Assembly: GCF_003067705.1 (NCBI RefSeq)
Contig: NZ_QANL01000001.1
Span: 1,054,001 to 1,118,000, forward strand
Source: Planctomonas deserti
Lineage (GTDB): Bacteria; Actinomycetota; Actinomycetes; Actinomycetales; Microbacteriaceae
Direction: 5' to 3'
Length of the DNA: 64,000 bases
In this document: in pieces, positions 1-7,652 of the stretch
Layout of the letters: every line of letters begins with the position of its first letter
How positions within the stretch are numbered: the first letter of the stretch is position 1
The notes under the pieces: generated by a model
Told to the model about the DNA's origin: nothing
Databases searched by the model: none
What the model saw: the letters and a program-made list of their open reading frames with translations, nothing else
Translations under genes and position numbers: made by a program

Positions 1-576
1 GTTTTCCACGCGACAGGAGCGGGAGGGCGCGCGATCGAGAAGCTCGCGTCGTCCGGGCTGCTCGCTGGGGTGCTCGACCTCACGACGACCGAGCTGGCGG
101 ACGATCTCGTGGGCGGCGTCCTCACGGCGGGGCCGGACCGGCTCACCGCCGCGGGCGCCTCGGGCGTGCCTCAGGTGGTGAGCCTCGGCGCGCTCGACAT
201 GGTGAACTTCGGCCCCCGCGACACCGTGCCGGAGCGCTTCGGGAGCCGGCACTTCTTCGTGCACAACCCCACCGTCACGCTCATGCGCACGACCGCCGAG
301 GAGAGCGCCGAGCTCGGGCGGCGGGTGGGTGCCAAGCTCGCCGCCGCAACCGGACCGGTCGTGCTCCTCGTCCCGCGCGGCGGGGTGTCCGCCCTCGACG
401 CCCCCGGCATGGACTTCTTCGATCCGGCGGCGGACGACGCGCTGTTCGGCGCGGTACTCGATGCCGTGCGGGATTCGAGTGTCGTGGTGATCGACAGCGA
501 GTGTCACCTGAACGACGACGAGTTCGCGCGGCGCGCGGCGGACGAATTGCACGGACTCGTGCGGAGGGGACACTGA
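1..576 (+). CDS. Tm-1-like UPF0261 family protein, 5' end missing
   Basis: The reading frame is open from the first base, so the start lies left of the window; 191 codons are visible. An FHATGAGG segment at residues 2-9 of the visible part matches the FHATGxGG signature of the UPF0261/Tm-1-like ATP-binding family, whose members are usually about 400 residues. In tomato Tm-1 this domain is fused to a TIM barrel of the type encoded by the next gene, which starts one base after this stop. The biochemical activity of bacterial members is not established. The gene heads an operon with the TIM-barrel and cupin genes, so a role in catabolism of a small molecule is inferred. Confidence 0.8.
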   Translation, partial: VFHATGAGGRAIEKLASSGLLAGVLDLTTTELADDLVGGVLTAGPDRLTAAGASGVPQVVSLGALDMVNFGPRDTVPERFGSRHFFVHNPTVTLMRTTAEESAELGRRVGAKLAAATGPVVLLVPRGGVSALDAPGMDFFDPAADDALFGAVLDAVRDSSVVVIDSECHLNDDEFARRAADELHGLVRRGH

Positions 577-577
577 C

Positions 578-1402
578 ATGGATCGGACGACAGCGCTCGA
601 GCGGCTGCGCCGCACGGCGGCCGAGGGCAGGGCGATCATCGGGGCGGGCGCGGGCACCGGTATCTCCGCGAAGTCGGCGGAGGCCGGCGGCGTCGACCTC
701 ATCATCATCTACAACTCCGGGCGGTATCGGATGGCCGGGCGTGGCTCGCTCAGCGGGCTCCTCGCCTACGGCGACGCGAACCAGGTGGTGGTGGAGATGA
801 GCCGCGAGGTGCTGCCGATCGTCCGGGACACGCCCGTGCTCGCGGGGGTCAACGGCACCGACCCCTTCCGCCTCATGGACCGCTTCCTTGACGAGCTGAA
901 GACCATGGGCTTCGCCGGGGTGCAGAACTTCCCCACGGTCGGGCTCTTCGACGGGGTGTTCCGGCAGAACCTCGAGGAGACCGGCATGGGCTACGACCTC
1001 GAGGTGGAGATGATCCGGCTCGCCCGTGAGCGCGACCTGCTGACGGCCCCCTACGTGTTCGACGTCGAGTCGACGATCGCCATGACCGAGGCCGGCGCCG
1101 ACGTGCTCGTTCCGCACATGGGGCTCACCACGGCGGGCACCATCGGCGCGCACACGGCGCTCACCCTGGACGAGTCCGCGGCACGCGTGCAGGAGATGCG
1201 CGACGCCGCCGTGCGGGTGAATCCCGATGTGATCGTGCTCTGCCACGGCGGCCCCATCGCCGAGCCGGCCGACGCCGCGTACGTGCTGTCGCACACGAGC
1301 GGGGTCGCCGGGTTCTTCGGTGCGTCGTCGGCGGAGCGCCTGCCCACGGAGCGGGCCATCCGCCAGCAGATCGTCGACTTCAAGTCCATCCCCCTCCGGT
1401 GA
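578..1402 (+). CDS. Phosphoenolpyruvate hydrolase-like TIM-barrel protein
   Basis: A complete 274-residue protein of the PEP-hydrolase/TIM-barrel signal-transduction family, which is typically about 275 residues. Family-like segments are the N-terminal [31 protein letters not shown] near residues 47-60, and a C-terminal CHGGPIAEP. The ATG is one base after the stop of the Tm-1-like gene, implying translational coupling. Together the two neighbours reconstitute the two halves of plant Tm-1. The true substrate is unknown; PEP hydrolysis is only the family name. Confidence 0.8.
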   Translation: MDRTTALERLRRTAAEGRAIIGAGAGTGISAKSAEAGGVDLIIIYNSGRYRMAGRGSLSGLLAYGDANQVVVEMSREVLPIVRDTPVLAGVNGTDPFRLMDRFLDELKTMGFAGVQNFPTVGLFDGVFRQNLEETGMGYDLEVEMIRLARERDLLTAPYVFDVESTIAMTEAGADVLVPHMGLTTAGTIGAHTALTLDESAARVQEMRDAAVRVNPDVIVLCHGGPIAEPADAAYVLSHTSGVAGFFGASSAERLPTERAIRQQIVDFKSIPLR

Positions 1403-1472
1403 CGACCGTCCCCGACCACTCGACCGCCCGAACAACCGGCCACCCGACATCCCGGCGCGAAGGAGCCCCGTC

Positions 1473-1928
1473 ATGACCGATCCGACCCCCACGCCCAGCA
1501 CCGCTGCCACCGCGCAGACCGGCCGCCGCCCCGACCAGGTGCCCACGCGCACCTTCGACTGGGGCACCATCAAGTGGCTCGTCACGCCGCACCTCGACGA
1601 GGGCGTCGGCCTCACCACGGGCGAGGTGATCATCTACCCGGGCAAGGGGCACGACCCGCACACCCACCCCGGCGAGGAGGAGGTCATTTACGTCGTCTCC
1701 GGCGAGGGCGAGCAGACCGTCGGCGACGGGCCTGCGTTCCCCATCCGCGAGGGAGACGCGCTGCACATCCCCAAGGACACGCTGCACTCGACCTACAACA
1801 CCACCTGGCGGCCCCTGCGCCTCGTCGTCGTCTACACGCCCGGTGGCGCGGAGACCGGCCTGGATGGGCTGCCGGACGCGCGCATCCTCGAACCCGGCGT
1901 CGCCCCGCTGTGGTCGCAGGCCGGCTGA
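1473..1928 (+). CDS. Cupin-domain protein
   Basis: This 151-residue protein has one complete cupin barrel. Motif 1 is seen as GHDPHTHPGEEEVIYVVSGEG (HxH, Glu and terminal Gly) and motif 2 as GDALHIPKDTLHSTYN (Pro, His, Asn), so it probably binds a divalent metal. An upstream in-frame start would extend the protein, but the ATG at 1473 has an AAGGAG ribosome-binding site at 1460-1465 and leaves a normal cupin N-terminus. The next gene, also a cupin, begins directly after the stop. A sugar-isomerase or KdgF-like role would fit the catabolic context, but the sequence does not prove it. Confidence 0.82.
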   Translation: MTDPTPTPSTAATAQTGRRPDQVPTRTFDWGTIKWLVTPHLDEGVGLTTGEVIIYPGKGHDPHTHPGEEEVIYVVSGEGEQTVGDGPAFPIREGDALHIPKDTLHSTYNTTWRPLRLVVVYTPGGAETGLDGLPDARILEPGVAPLWSQAG

Positions 1929-2321
1929 GTGCCGGTCTACGGGCCGGGACGGTGGCACCATCCCGGCGAGCGACCCGAGTGGAGTGAGATCGCCACGATC
2001 GGGCGCTTCGCCGTGCCCCGGGAGGGCGGCCGCTTCGACCGGCACTTCCACGACGACCACGAGATCTGGTTCATCGCCGGCGGCAGGGCGAAGGTGCTCG
2101 TCGGCGGCGAGGAGCACTACGTTCAGTCCGGGGACATCGTGCTGACCCGGGCGGGCGACCCGCACGACGTCCTCGAGGTGTACGAGGACCTCTGGGGGTT
2201 CTTCACGGAGACGGGCCATCCGAGCGGCGGACGGACCGGGCACCTGCATCGGTCCGAGACGGATGCGGCCGGTCATGACGTGCCCGCGCGGCCGCTCCCC
2301 GCGGACTTCCCCGCCCGCTGA
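1929..2321 (+). CDS. Second cupin-domain protein
   Basis: A 130-residue single-domain cupin whose GTG start immediately follows the stop of the preceding cupin, so the two are almost certainly translated together. The metal-binding part reads RHFHDDHEIWFIAGG (HxH plus Glu) and the second motif RAGDPHDVLE. It is more divergent from the first cupin than a recent duplicate would be. The C-terminal 40 residues are low complexity and lie outside the barrel. The function is unknown; it could be an isomerase or a ring-opening dioxygenase acting on the same compound as its neighbours. Confidence 0.75.
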   Translation: MPVYGPGRWHHPGERPEWSEIATIGRFAVPREGGRFDRHFHDDHEIWFIAGGRAKVLVGGEEHYVQSGDIVLTRAGDPHDVLEVYEDLWGFFTETGHPSGGRTGHLHRSETDAAGHDVPARPLPADFPAR

Positions 2322-2399
2322 GCGATCAGCCGAACGGACCGATCCAACCCGACCAGCCAGACCACTTCAATCAGACCGACCAGAGCACAGGGGGAACGC

Positions 2400-3263
2400 A
2401 TGCGCGTGGCCGTCACCGGCAGCACGGGGAAACTCGGGCGCGCCACCGTCGCCAGACTCATCGAGGACGGGCACGAGGTCTCCGGTCTCGACCTCGCCGG
2501 CCCGGCGGGGCCGGGCTTCACCCGCGTCGACCTCGCCGATTACGGCCAGACGCTCGACGCCCTCCTCGGCGTGACGGCCCGGCACGAGGGCTTCGACGCG
2601 ATCGTGCATCTCGCGGCCATACCGGTGAACGGGCTGGTGCCCGACGTCACGACCTTCCACAACAACGTCGCCGTCACGTTCAACGTGCTGCACGCTGCCC
2701 TCCGCGCGGGCATCGACACGGTCGTCACGGCCTCGAGCATCACCGCCATGGGATTCCCGTTCGACGAGGCTCCGCCGTCCCTGCCGGTGGACGAATCGTT
2801 CTCCCGTGCGCACAACACCTACGGCCTGGGCAAGGTGGTCGAGGAGGCGATGGAGGCGCAGCTCGTCGGCTGGCGCGACAGGCTCAGCATCACCGCACTG
2901 CGCTTCACCAACGTCGTCGGCGACGGCGAGTACGACAGCTTCGAGCGCGCCGACGACCCCGCCTACCGCCGCGACCTGCTCTGGAGCTACATCGACGCCC
3001 GGGACGGCGCGCTCGCCGTCTCGCTCGCCCTCGAGCACGCCCGTCCGGGTTTCGAGGCATACGTCATCGCCGCGTCCGACACGGGGTCGGCGATTCCGTC
3101 CGCGCGGCTTGCGGCGGACGCCTTCCCCGACGTGCCGATCACCAGGGAGCTCGGCGAGTTCGAGACGCTGCTCAGCATCGACAAGGCGCGGAGGTGCCTC
3201 GGCTTCGAACCGAGGCACCTGTGGCGGGACGAGGTCCGGGCGGCCGCCGGTCGTTCCCGCTAG
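2400..3263 (+). CDS. NAD-dependent epimerase/dehydratase (extended SDR)
   Basis: A 287-residue extended short-chain dehydrogenase. The nucleotide-binding TGSTGKLG motif is at residues 6-13 and the catalytic YxxxK is seen as Y141-G-L-G-K145, with a preceding TASSI serine segment at 110-114. Its length and layout resemble NAD-dependent uronate or sugar dehydrogenases and epimerases of this superfamily. It is the last gene of the plus-strand operon that enters from the left edge, and it converges on the aldo/keto reductase, leaving only nine bases between the two stops. Substrate unknown. Confidence 0.8.
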   Translation: MRVAVTGSTGKLGRATVARLIEDGHEVSGLDLAGPAGPGFTRVDLADYGQTLDALLGVTARHEGFDAIVHLAAIPVNGLVPDVTTFHNNVAVTFNVLHAALRAGIDTVVTASSITAMGFPFDEAPPSLPVDESFSRAHNTYGLGKVVEEAMEAQLVGWRDRLSITALRFTNVVGDGEYDSFERADDPAYRRDLLWSYIDARDGALAVSLALEHARPGFEAYVIAASDTGSAIPSARLAADAFPDVPITRELGEFETLLSIDKARRCLGFEPRHLWRDEVRAAAGRSR

Positions 3264-3272
3264 CCGCCGCCG

Positions 3273-4166
3273 CTAGTCGTTGCCGCTCGACGGCACCGCG
3301 CCCAGCTCGTCGACCGCGCTGAAGAACCCGTCGGGAACCGTCGTGTCGCGCAGGCGCCGCAGCTCCTCCAGGCGCTCGAGCGATGAGATGCCCACCACCG
3401 TGCTGTGCACGATGGGGTTGCGCAGCGAGAAGTGCAGCGCGGCCGCGGCGAGCGGGAGGTTCCACTCGTCGGCGAGCGCGCGCAGCTTCTCGACGTAGGC
3501 CATCACCTCGGCCGAGGCCTCGCGGTAGGCGTAGGTGCCGGCCGCCCGCTCGGAGCCGGCCAGCATGCCGCCACCGAACGGGGCGGCGTTGAAGATCGTC
3601 ATGTTCCGCTCGTGGGCCGCCTCGAAGATGGCCGAGCCGGCGCGGTCCACGAGCGTGTAGTGGTTGTGCGAGAGCACGGCGTCGAACGCGTCGGTGCGCA
3701 CGTACTCGAGCATGAGGTCGACCGGGCCGGCGGCGATGCCGATGGCGTCGACGACGCCCTGGTCGCGCAGGGAGGTGAGCGCCTCGACGGCGCCGCCCGG
3801 CGCCATCGCCTCGCTCACGGTGATGGAGTACGGGTCGTGCAGGTGCAGCACGGGGAGGTGGTCGAGCCCGAGGCGCTCGAGGCTCTCCTCGAGGGACCGC
3901 TTCACCCGGTCGCCGTCGAACGCGCGCGTCTGCGGGTCCTCGTCGACTTTGGAGAAGATCACGGTGCCCTCGGGAAGCCCGTTCGCGCGCCGGACGGCCT
4001 TGCCCAGTTCAGTCTCGGACGCGCCCTTCGCGTATTTGTTCGAGGTGTCGACCTGGCCGAACTCGGAGGCGACGAGGGCATCCGCGAGCGCCTCGGCCTC
4101 CGCGCCGGACGTGCGGTCACCGAGGCTGGACGCGCCGAGGGTGATGGGGGCGAGGGTCTGTGCCAT
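3273..4166 (-). CDS. Aldo/keto reductase
   Basis: A 297-residue NADPH-type aldo/keto reductase. Likely catalytic residues are D40 and Y45 (VDTSNKY), K73 (FSKVD) and the histidines of VLHLHDP near 108-110. The open frame continues upstream to 4343, but the ATG at 4166 has a good GGAAGGA ribosome-binding site and starts a normal AKR N-terminus (ITLGASSLG). It resembles the L-fucose or galactose dehydrogenase branch that works with sugar lactonases, which would fit the SMP-30 lactonase nearby. It runs divergently from the SDR gene, with two palindromic operators between them. Confidence 0.83.
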   Translation of the reverse strand: MAQTLAPITLGASSLGDRTSGAEAEALADALVASEFGQVDTSNKYAKGASETELGKAVRRANGLPEGTVIFSKVDEDPQTRAFDGDRVKRSLEESLERLGLDHLPVLHLHDPYSITVSEAMAPGGAVEALTSLRDQGVVDAIGIAAGPVDLMLEYVRTDAFDAVLSHNHYTLVDRAGSAIFEAAHERNMTIFNAAPFGGGMLAGSERAAGTYAYREASAEVMAYVEKLRALADEWNLPLAAAALHFSLRNPIVHSTVVGISSLERLEELRRLRDTTVPDGFFSAVDELGAVPSSGND

Positions 4167-4260
4167 GGGAATCCTTCCGTGTGCCCCGCTGCGGGGCTCC
4201 GGGGAGAGTCCATCAGTCCGAGCCCTGCGCGGCAAGCGTCGGGGCTCGCGTGGCGTGTAC

Positions 4261-4272
4261 TGAACCGATTCA
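4261..4272. promoter_or_regulatory. Candidate LacI-type operator upstream of the aldo/keto reductase
   Basis: TGAACCGATTCA is a near-perfect 12-bp palindrome with a central CG, the usual architecture of LacI-family operators. It lies 95 bp upstream of the aldo/keto reductase start and resembles TGAAACGATGCA at 9102-9113 near the importer promoter. Binding is inferred only. Confidence 0.45.
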
Positions 4273-4336
4273 TCAAGGAGCTGACCGAGCAGGATGGGCG
4301 CGACCTGCAGGCTCGTGAGGTTCGCCTCCGCGCCAA

Positions 4337-4365
4337 TTGACACGTTTCAATATGCGCGGGAGAAT
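4337..4365 (+). promoter_or_regulatory. Promoter of the SDR/CMD operon with overlapping LacI-type operator
   Basis: TTGACA at 4337-4342 and GAGAAT at 4360-4365 are separated by 17 bp, a sigma70-type promoter pointing at the SDR gene. The palindrome TTGACACGTTTCAA (4337-4350) contains the -35 hexamer, so a bound repressor would block polymerase. It differs by one base from the operator at 9012-9025 on the sugar-importer promoter. Confidence 0.7.
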
Positions 4366-4434
4366 CGAGGAGGTCGAGGCCGACCGCCCTCGCCGAGGGT
4401 CGGGTCGAGGCGGCGGCGGGTTCGAAGGCGAAGC

Positions 4435-5184
4435 ATGAGACTAGAGGGAAAGCGCGCGCTCATCACCGGGGCGGCGGGGGCACTGGGATCGGTCATCGCG
4501 GAGGCGCTGGCTGCCGAGGGTGCGGATGTCGCCGGGCTGGACCTCAACGCGGAGGGCCTGGAGCGCACGGCTGCGACCGTGCGGGCGCACGGGCGCCGCG
4601 CCTACTCCGCGTCGGCCGACCTCACCGACTTCGACGCGGTCCAGGCGGCCGTCGGCGGGGTGCTGGACGATTGGGGCGGCATCGACATCCTGCTCAACGG
4701 CGCCGGCGGCGGAGCCGTGAGCTTCTTCCACGAGATGAGCTACGAGACCTGGTCGACGCAGATCGACCGCAACCTGAACTCGGTCTTCAACGTGACCCGG
4801 GCGGTGCTGCCCTCGATGCTCGACCAGGAGTCCGGCCGCATCATCAACATCGCCTCCGTCGCCGCGATCGCCGGGGGCCGCCTCGTGCGCGGAGCCACCG
4901 CGTACGCGGCCGCGAAGGCGGGGGTCGTCGGCCTGACCAAGGCCCTCGCCATCGAGGTCGCGGACCGCGGCATCACGGTCAACTGCCTGGCGCCCGGTGC
5001 CCAGGGCACCGGAGCCCGCGACAACGACACCCCGGAGCGCCGCGAGGCCCTGCTCGCGCAGATCCCCACCCGGAAGCTGGGGGAACCGCAGCATCTCGCG
5101 CAGACCGTGGTCTTCCTGGCGGCTCCGGAATCCGAGAACATCACCGGGGTGATCCTGCCGCTCGACGGCGGGCACTCCATCTGA
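4435..5184 (+). CDS. SDR-family oxidoreductase
   Basis: A classical short-chain dehydrogenase of 249 residues. The cofactor motif TGAAGALG is at residues 11-18, the catalytic serine near S141 in NIASV, and the YxxxK pair at Y157 and K161 (AYAAAKAG). The frame is open further upstream, but the ATG at 4435 gives the canonical N-terminus RLEGKRALITG and lies downstream of the promoter at 4337-4365. It is followed 11 bases later by a CMD-family gene. The likely role is NAD(P)-dependent oxidation or reduction of a sugar acid or related hydroxy compound; the substrate cannot be read from sequence. Confidence 0.85.
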   Translation: MRLEGKRALITGAAGALGSVIAEALAAEGADVAGLDLNAEGLERTAATVRAHGRRAYSASADLTDFDAVQAAVGGVLDDWGGIDILLNGAGGGAVSFFHEMSYETWSTQIDRNLNSVFNVTRAVLPSMLDQESGRIINIASVAAIAGGRLVRGATAYAAAKAGVVGLTKALAIEVADRGITVNCLAPGAQGTGARDNDTPERREALLAQIPTRKLGEPQHLAQTVVFLAAPESENITGVILPLDGGHSI

Positions 5185-5195
5185 GGAGGACGACG

Positions 5196-5621
5196 ATGGA
5201 TCGACTGGAACGCGGGCGCGCCCGCTTCGAGGAACTGTACGGGGAGGGCACGTCCGACGGCCTCATCGGGATGCAGACGGGGCTCGCCCAGGACCTGGCC
5301 CGGTACGGTATCGAGTTCAACTTCGGTGACATCTACTCCCGACCGGGGCTCACGCTCGCGCAGCGGGAGATGGCGACCATCGCCGCGCTCGTGGCGATCG
5401 GCGGCCTCGAGCCGCAGCTGCGCGGCCACACCCGCGGCGCGATCAACGCCGGACTCACCGCGACGGAGATCCTCGAGACCGTCATCCACACGGTGCAGTA
5501 CTCGGGCTTCCCGCGGGCGCTGAACGCGATCCGCGTCGTCACGGACACGCTCATCGAGTACGGCGTCGAGGTGCCGGAGCCGCTCGGGCCGCTCGGTCCG
5601 GACGGTCCAGACGCGGGTTAG
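5196..5621 (+). CDS. Carboxymuconolactone decarboxylase family protein
   Basis: A 141-residue all-helical CMD-domain protein. The core LRGHTRGAINAGLTATEI followed by HTVQYSGFP matches gamma-carboxymuconolactone decarboxylases; the CxxC of the peroxidase-like AhpD branch is absent. A strong GAGGAGGA ribosome-binding site at 5183-5190 supports the ATG. It forms a two-gene operon with the SDR gene and ends at a strong terminator. Members decarboxylate lactones in aromatic catabolism, but many sit in sugar-catabolic operons with unknown activity, and that context applies here. Confidence 0.83.
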   Translation: MDRLERGRARFEELYGEGTSDGLIGMQTGLAQDLARYGIEFNFGDIYSRPGLTLAQREMATIAALVAIGGLEPQLRGHTRGAINAGLTATEILETVIHTVQYSGFPRALNAIRVVTDTLIEYGVEVPEPLGPLGPDGPDAG

Positions 5622-5652
5622 TCACCGGGCGACGAGCCGTCTGGACGAAGAA

Positions 5653-5684
5653 AAGGGCCCCCACCGGTGTCGGTGGGGGCCCTT
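5653..5684. terminator. Bidirectional Rho-independent terminator
   Basis: A perfect 14-bp stem (5653-5666 with 5671-5684) and a GTGT loop, with AAAA before and CTT after. It lies between the converging CMD gene and sugar-ABC permease and can serve both strands. Confidence 0.85.
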
Positions 5685-5737
5685 CGTTGCCGAAGCCTCA
5701 CGCGGAACACCACTTCCGCTTACGACCTCGGGGTCAG

Positions 5738-6658
5738 TCAGCCCTTCACGGAGCCCGCCGTCAGGCCCTTCATGATCCGCTGGTTGAGGAAGAGGTAGAG
5801 CACGAGGATCCCGCCGACTGTGATGCAGATCGCCGCGAACAGCGGGCCGTAGTCCGTCGCCCCGTACTCGCCGCTGAAGTTCAGCAGGCCGGCCTGGATG
5901 GTGTTGAGCGACCGCGAGCTGGCGAAGGTGATGGCGATGAGCAGGTCGTTCCAGATCAGGAAGAACTGCACGAGCGCGACCGTGAGCACGGCGTTGCGCA
6001 CCATGGGGAACCCGATCGACCAGAACGACCGCAGGATCGTCGCGCCGTCGATCGTGGACGCCTCGAACACCTCCCGGGGTATCGCCCGGAAGTAGGTCGC
6101 CATCATGAAGATCGTGAGCGGCAGCCCGTGCGCGGTGTAGATGATGATCAGCGGCCAGAGCGAGCCGGTGAGCCGCACCTGGAAGAAGATCGTGAAGAGC
6201 GGCAGCAGCACCATCTGGGCGGGGATCATGATGCCGGCCAGGATCAGCAGCAGCACGCCGCCGCGGCCCTTGAACACCATCACCTCGAGCGCGAAGCCCG
6301 CGGCGACGCCGAGGATGATGATCATGATGAGCGACGGGATGGTCGCGATCGCGCTGTTGCGGATCGTGGTCGCCAGCATGCCGGTCTCCCAGGCGATGGC
6401 GTAGTTGTCGAAGCGCCACTCCTGGGGCAGCGCCCAGGAGGGCGTGTTCAGGAACTCGGTGCTCGACTTGAGCGAGTTCATCACGAGCCAGAGCAGCGGG
6501 TAGATCTCGATGACCAGCAGCACGGCAATCGTGAGGAACACCGGCACCCGGCGCAGCGCCGAGAACGGCGACCGGCGCTTCGGGGCGGTCGAGGTGAACG
6601 GATTGGGGCGGGACAGGTTCTCGGACTGCGAGAGGCTCTCCGCCTGGGTCGTCGTCAT
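5738..6658 (-). CDS. Carbohydrate ABC transporter permease (MalG type)
   Basis: A 306-residue inner permease of the CUT1 family with about six membrane segments. The EAA loop that contacts the ATPase is seen as EASTIDGATILRSFWSIGFP, and the C-terminus LNQRIMKGLTAGSVKG is typical of MalG-like subunits. The start at 6658 is the first ATG after the preceding permease (11-base gap). The operon continues binding protein, permease, permease with no ATPase gene. Carbohydrate importers of actinobacteria often share one ATPase (MsiK) encoded elsewhere, which I infer here. Confidence 0.92.
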   Translation of the reverse strand: MTTTQAESLSQSENLSRPNPFTSTAPKRRSPFSALRRVPVFLTIAVLLVIEIYPLLWLVMNSLKSSTEFLNTPSWALPQEWRFDNYAIAWETGMLATTIRNSAIATIPSLIMIIILGVAAGFALEVMVFKGRGGVLLLILAGIMIPAQMVLLPLFTIFFQVRLTGSLWPLIIIYTAHGLPLTIFMMATYFRAIPREVFEASTIDGATILRSFWSIGFPMVRNAVLTVALVQFFLIWNDLLIAITFASSRSLNTIQAGLLNFSGEYGATDYGPLFAAICITVGGILVLYLFLNQRIMKGLTAGSVKG

Positions 6659-6669
6659 CGTGTCGCTCC

Positions 6670-7551
6670 TTAGGCGGTCACGTCGCGGCGCGACGAACGG
6701 AAGATGAACAGGGTCACCACGAGGCACATGATGGTCAGCAGCAGCGCGATCGTGCTGCCGTATCCGTAGTCGCTGAAGGCGAACGCGGTGCGGTACATGT
6801 ACAGGGTGAGCGGGGTGGTGTCGTTGCCCGGCCCGCCGCCCGTGAGGGCGAACACCGAGTCGAAGACCTTGATGGTGCCGTTGATGCTGAAGATGATCGA
6901 CGAGAACAGGATGGGCAGCGACAACGGCAGCACGATGTGCCGGAAGAGCGACCACTGCCGGGCGCCGTCGATGCGGGCCGACTCGATGATGTCCTCGGGG
7001 ATGTCGAGCAGGCCGGCGAAGATCAGGACGCCGTAGAAGCCCATCGACCGCCACACGTCCATGATCACGATGACGAGGAAGGCCGTGTTGCCGGACCCCA
7101 GCCAGTCCACGCCGCTGAGGCCGACGTTGACCAGCAGCTCGTTCACGAGCCCGTCCCGGGGCGCCGACTGGAACAGCTTCTGGTACAGGATCGCGATGGC
7201 CACGGTGGGCACCACGACGGGGAAGAACACGAGCGTGCGGATGATCGCCGACGACCGCCGCAGCACGAACGTGTAGAGGAGGGCGAGCCCGTAGCCGAGC
7301 ACCACCTGGCCCACCGTCATAAGCACCGCGTACTTGAGGGTGAAGCCGAAGGCCTCGATCACGTCGGGGTCGGTGAAGAGGCGGGTGAAGTTGGCGAGGC
7401 CGGCGAAGCGGAAGCCCTCGAGCGCGTTGCCCCGCACGAACGTGTAGCCGAACGACCAGACCACGGGCACGAGCATGAACAGCGTGTAGACCAGCAGCGC
7501 GGGACCGAGCAGGATGGCGATCGCCTTGCGGTCGCCGAGGACGGACTTCAT
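6670..7551 (-). CDS. Sugar ABC transporter permease (MalF type)
   Basis: A 293-residue CUT1 permease with six predicted helices and the EAA motif ESARIDGARQWSLFRHIVLP. The N-terminal LLGPALLVYTLFMLVPVVWS helix is typical of MalF/UgpA-like subunits. It lies 101 bp after the binding-protein gene, a gap filled by a 20-bp hairpin. The substrate is unknown; the surrounding lactonase, SDR and AKR genes suggest a sugar or sugar acid. Confidence 0.92.
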   Translation of the reverse strand: MKSVLGDRKAIAILLGPALLVYTLFMLVPVVWSFGYTFVRGNALEGFRFAGLANFTRLFTDPDVIEAFGFTLKYAVLMTVGQVVLGYGLALLYTFVLRRSSAIIRTLVFFPVVVPTVAIAILYQKLFQSAPRDGLVNELLVNVGLSGVDWLGSGNTAFLVIVIMDVWRSMGFYGVLIFAGLLDIPEDIIESARIDGARQWSLFRHIVLPLSLPILFSSIIFSINGTIKVFDSVFALTGGGPGNDTTPLTLYMYRTAFAFSDYGYGSTIALLLTIMCLVVTLFIFRSSRRDVTA

Positions 7552-7598
7552 GGGGGGCCTTTCTCGTGGTGTGCGCCGGGATCGGCGAGGGGCTCACG

Positions 7599-7644
7599 GA
7601 ACGGTGGCGGCGGCTTCCGAGACGGGAAGCCGCCGCCACCGTTC
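7599..7644 (-). terminator. Intra-operon hairpin after the sugar-binding protein gene
   Basis: A perfect 20-bp stem (7599-7618 with 7625-7644) and a six-base loop, just after the stop of the solute-binding gene and before the permease genes. There is no U-tract, so it is more likely an mRNA 3'-end stabiliser or partial terminator that raises binding-protein expression over permeases. Confidence 0.75.
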
Positions 7645-7652
7645 AGGCGTCG

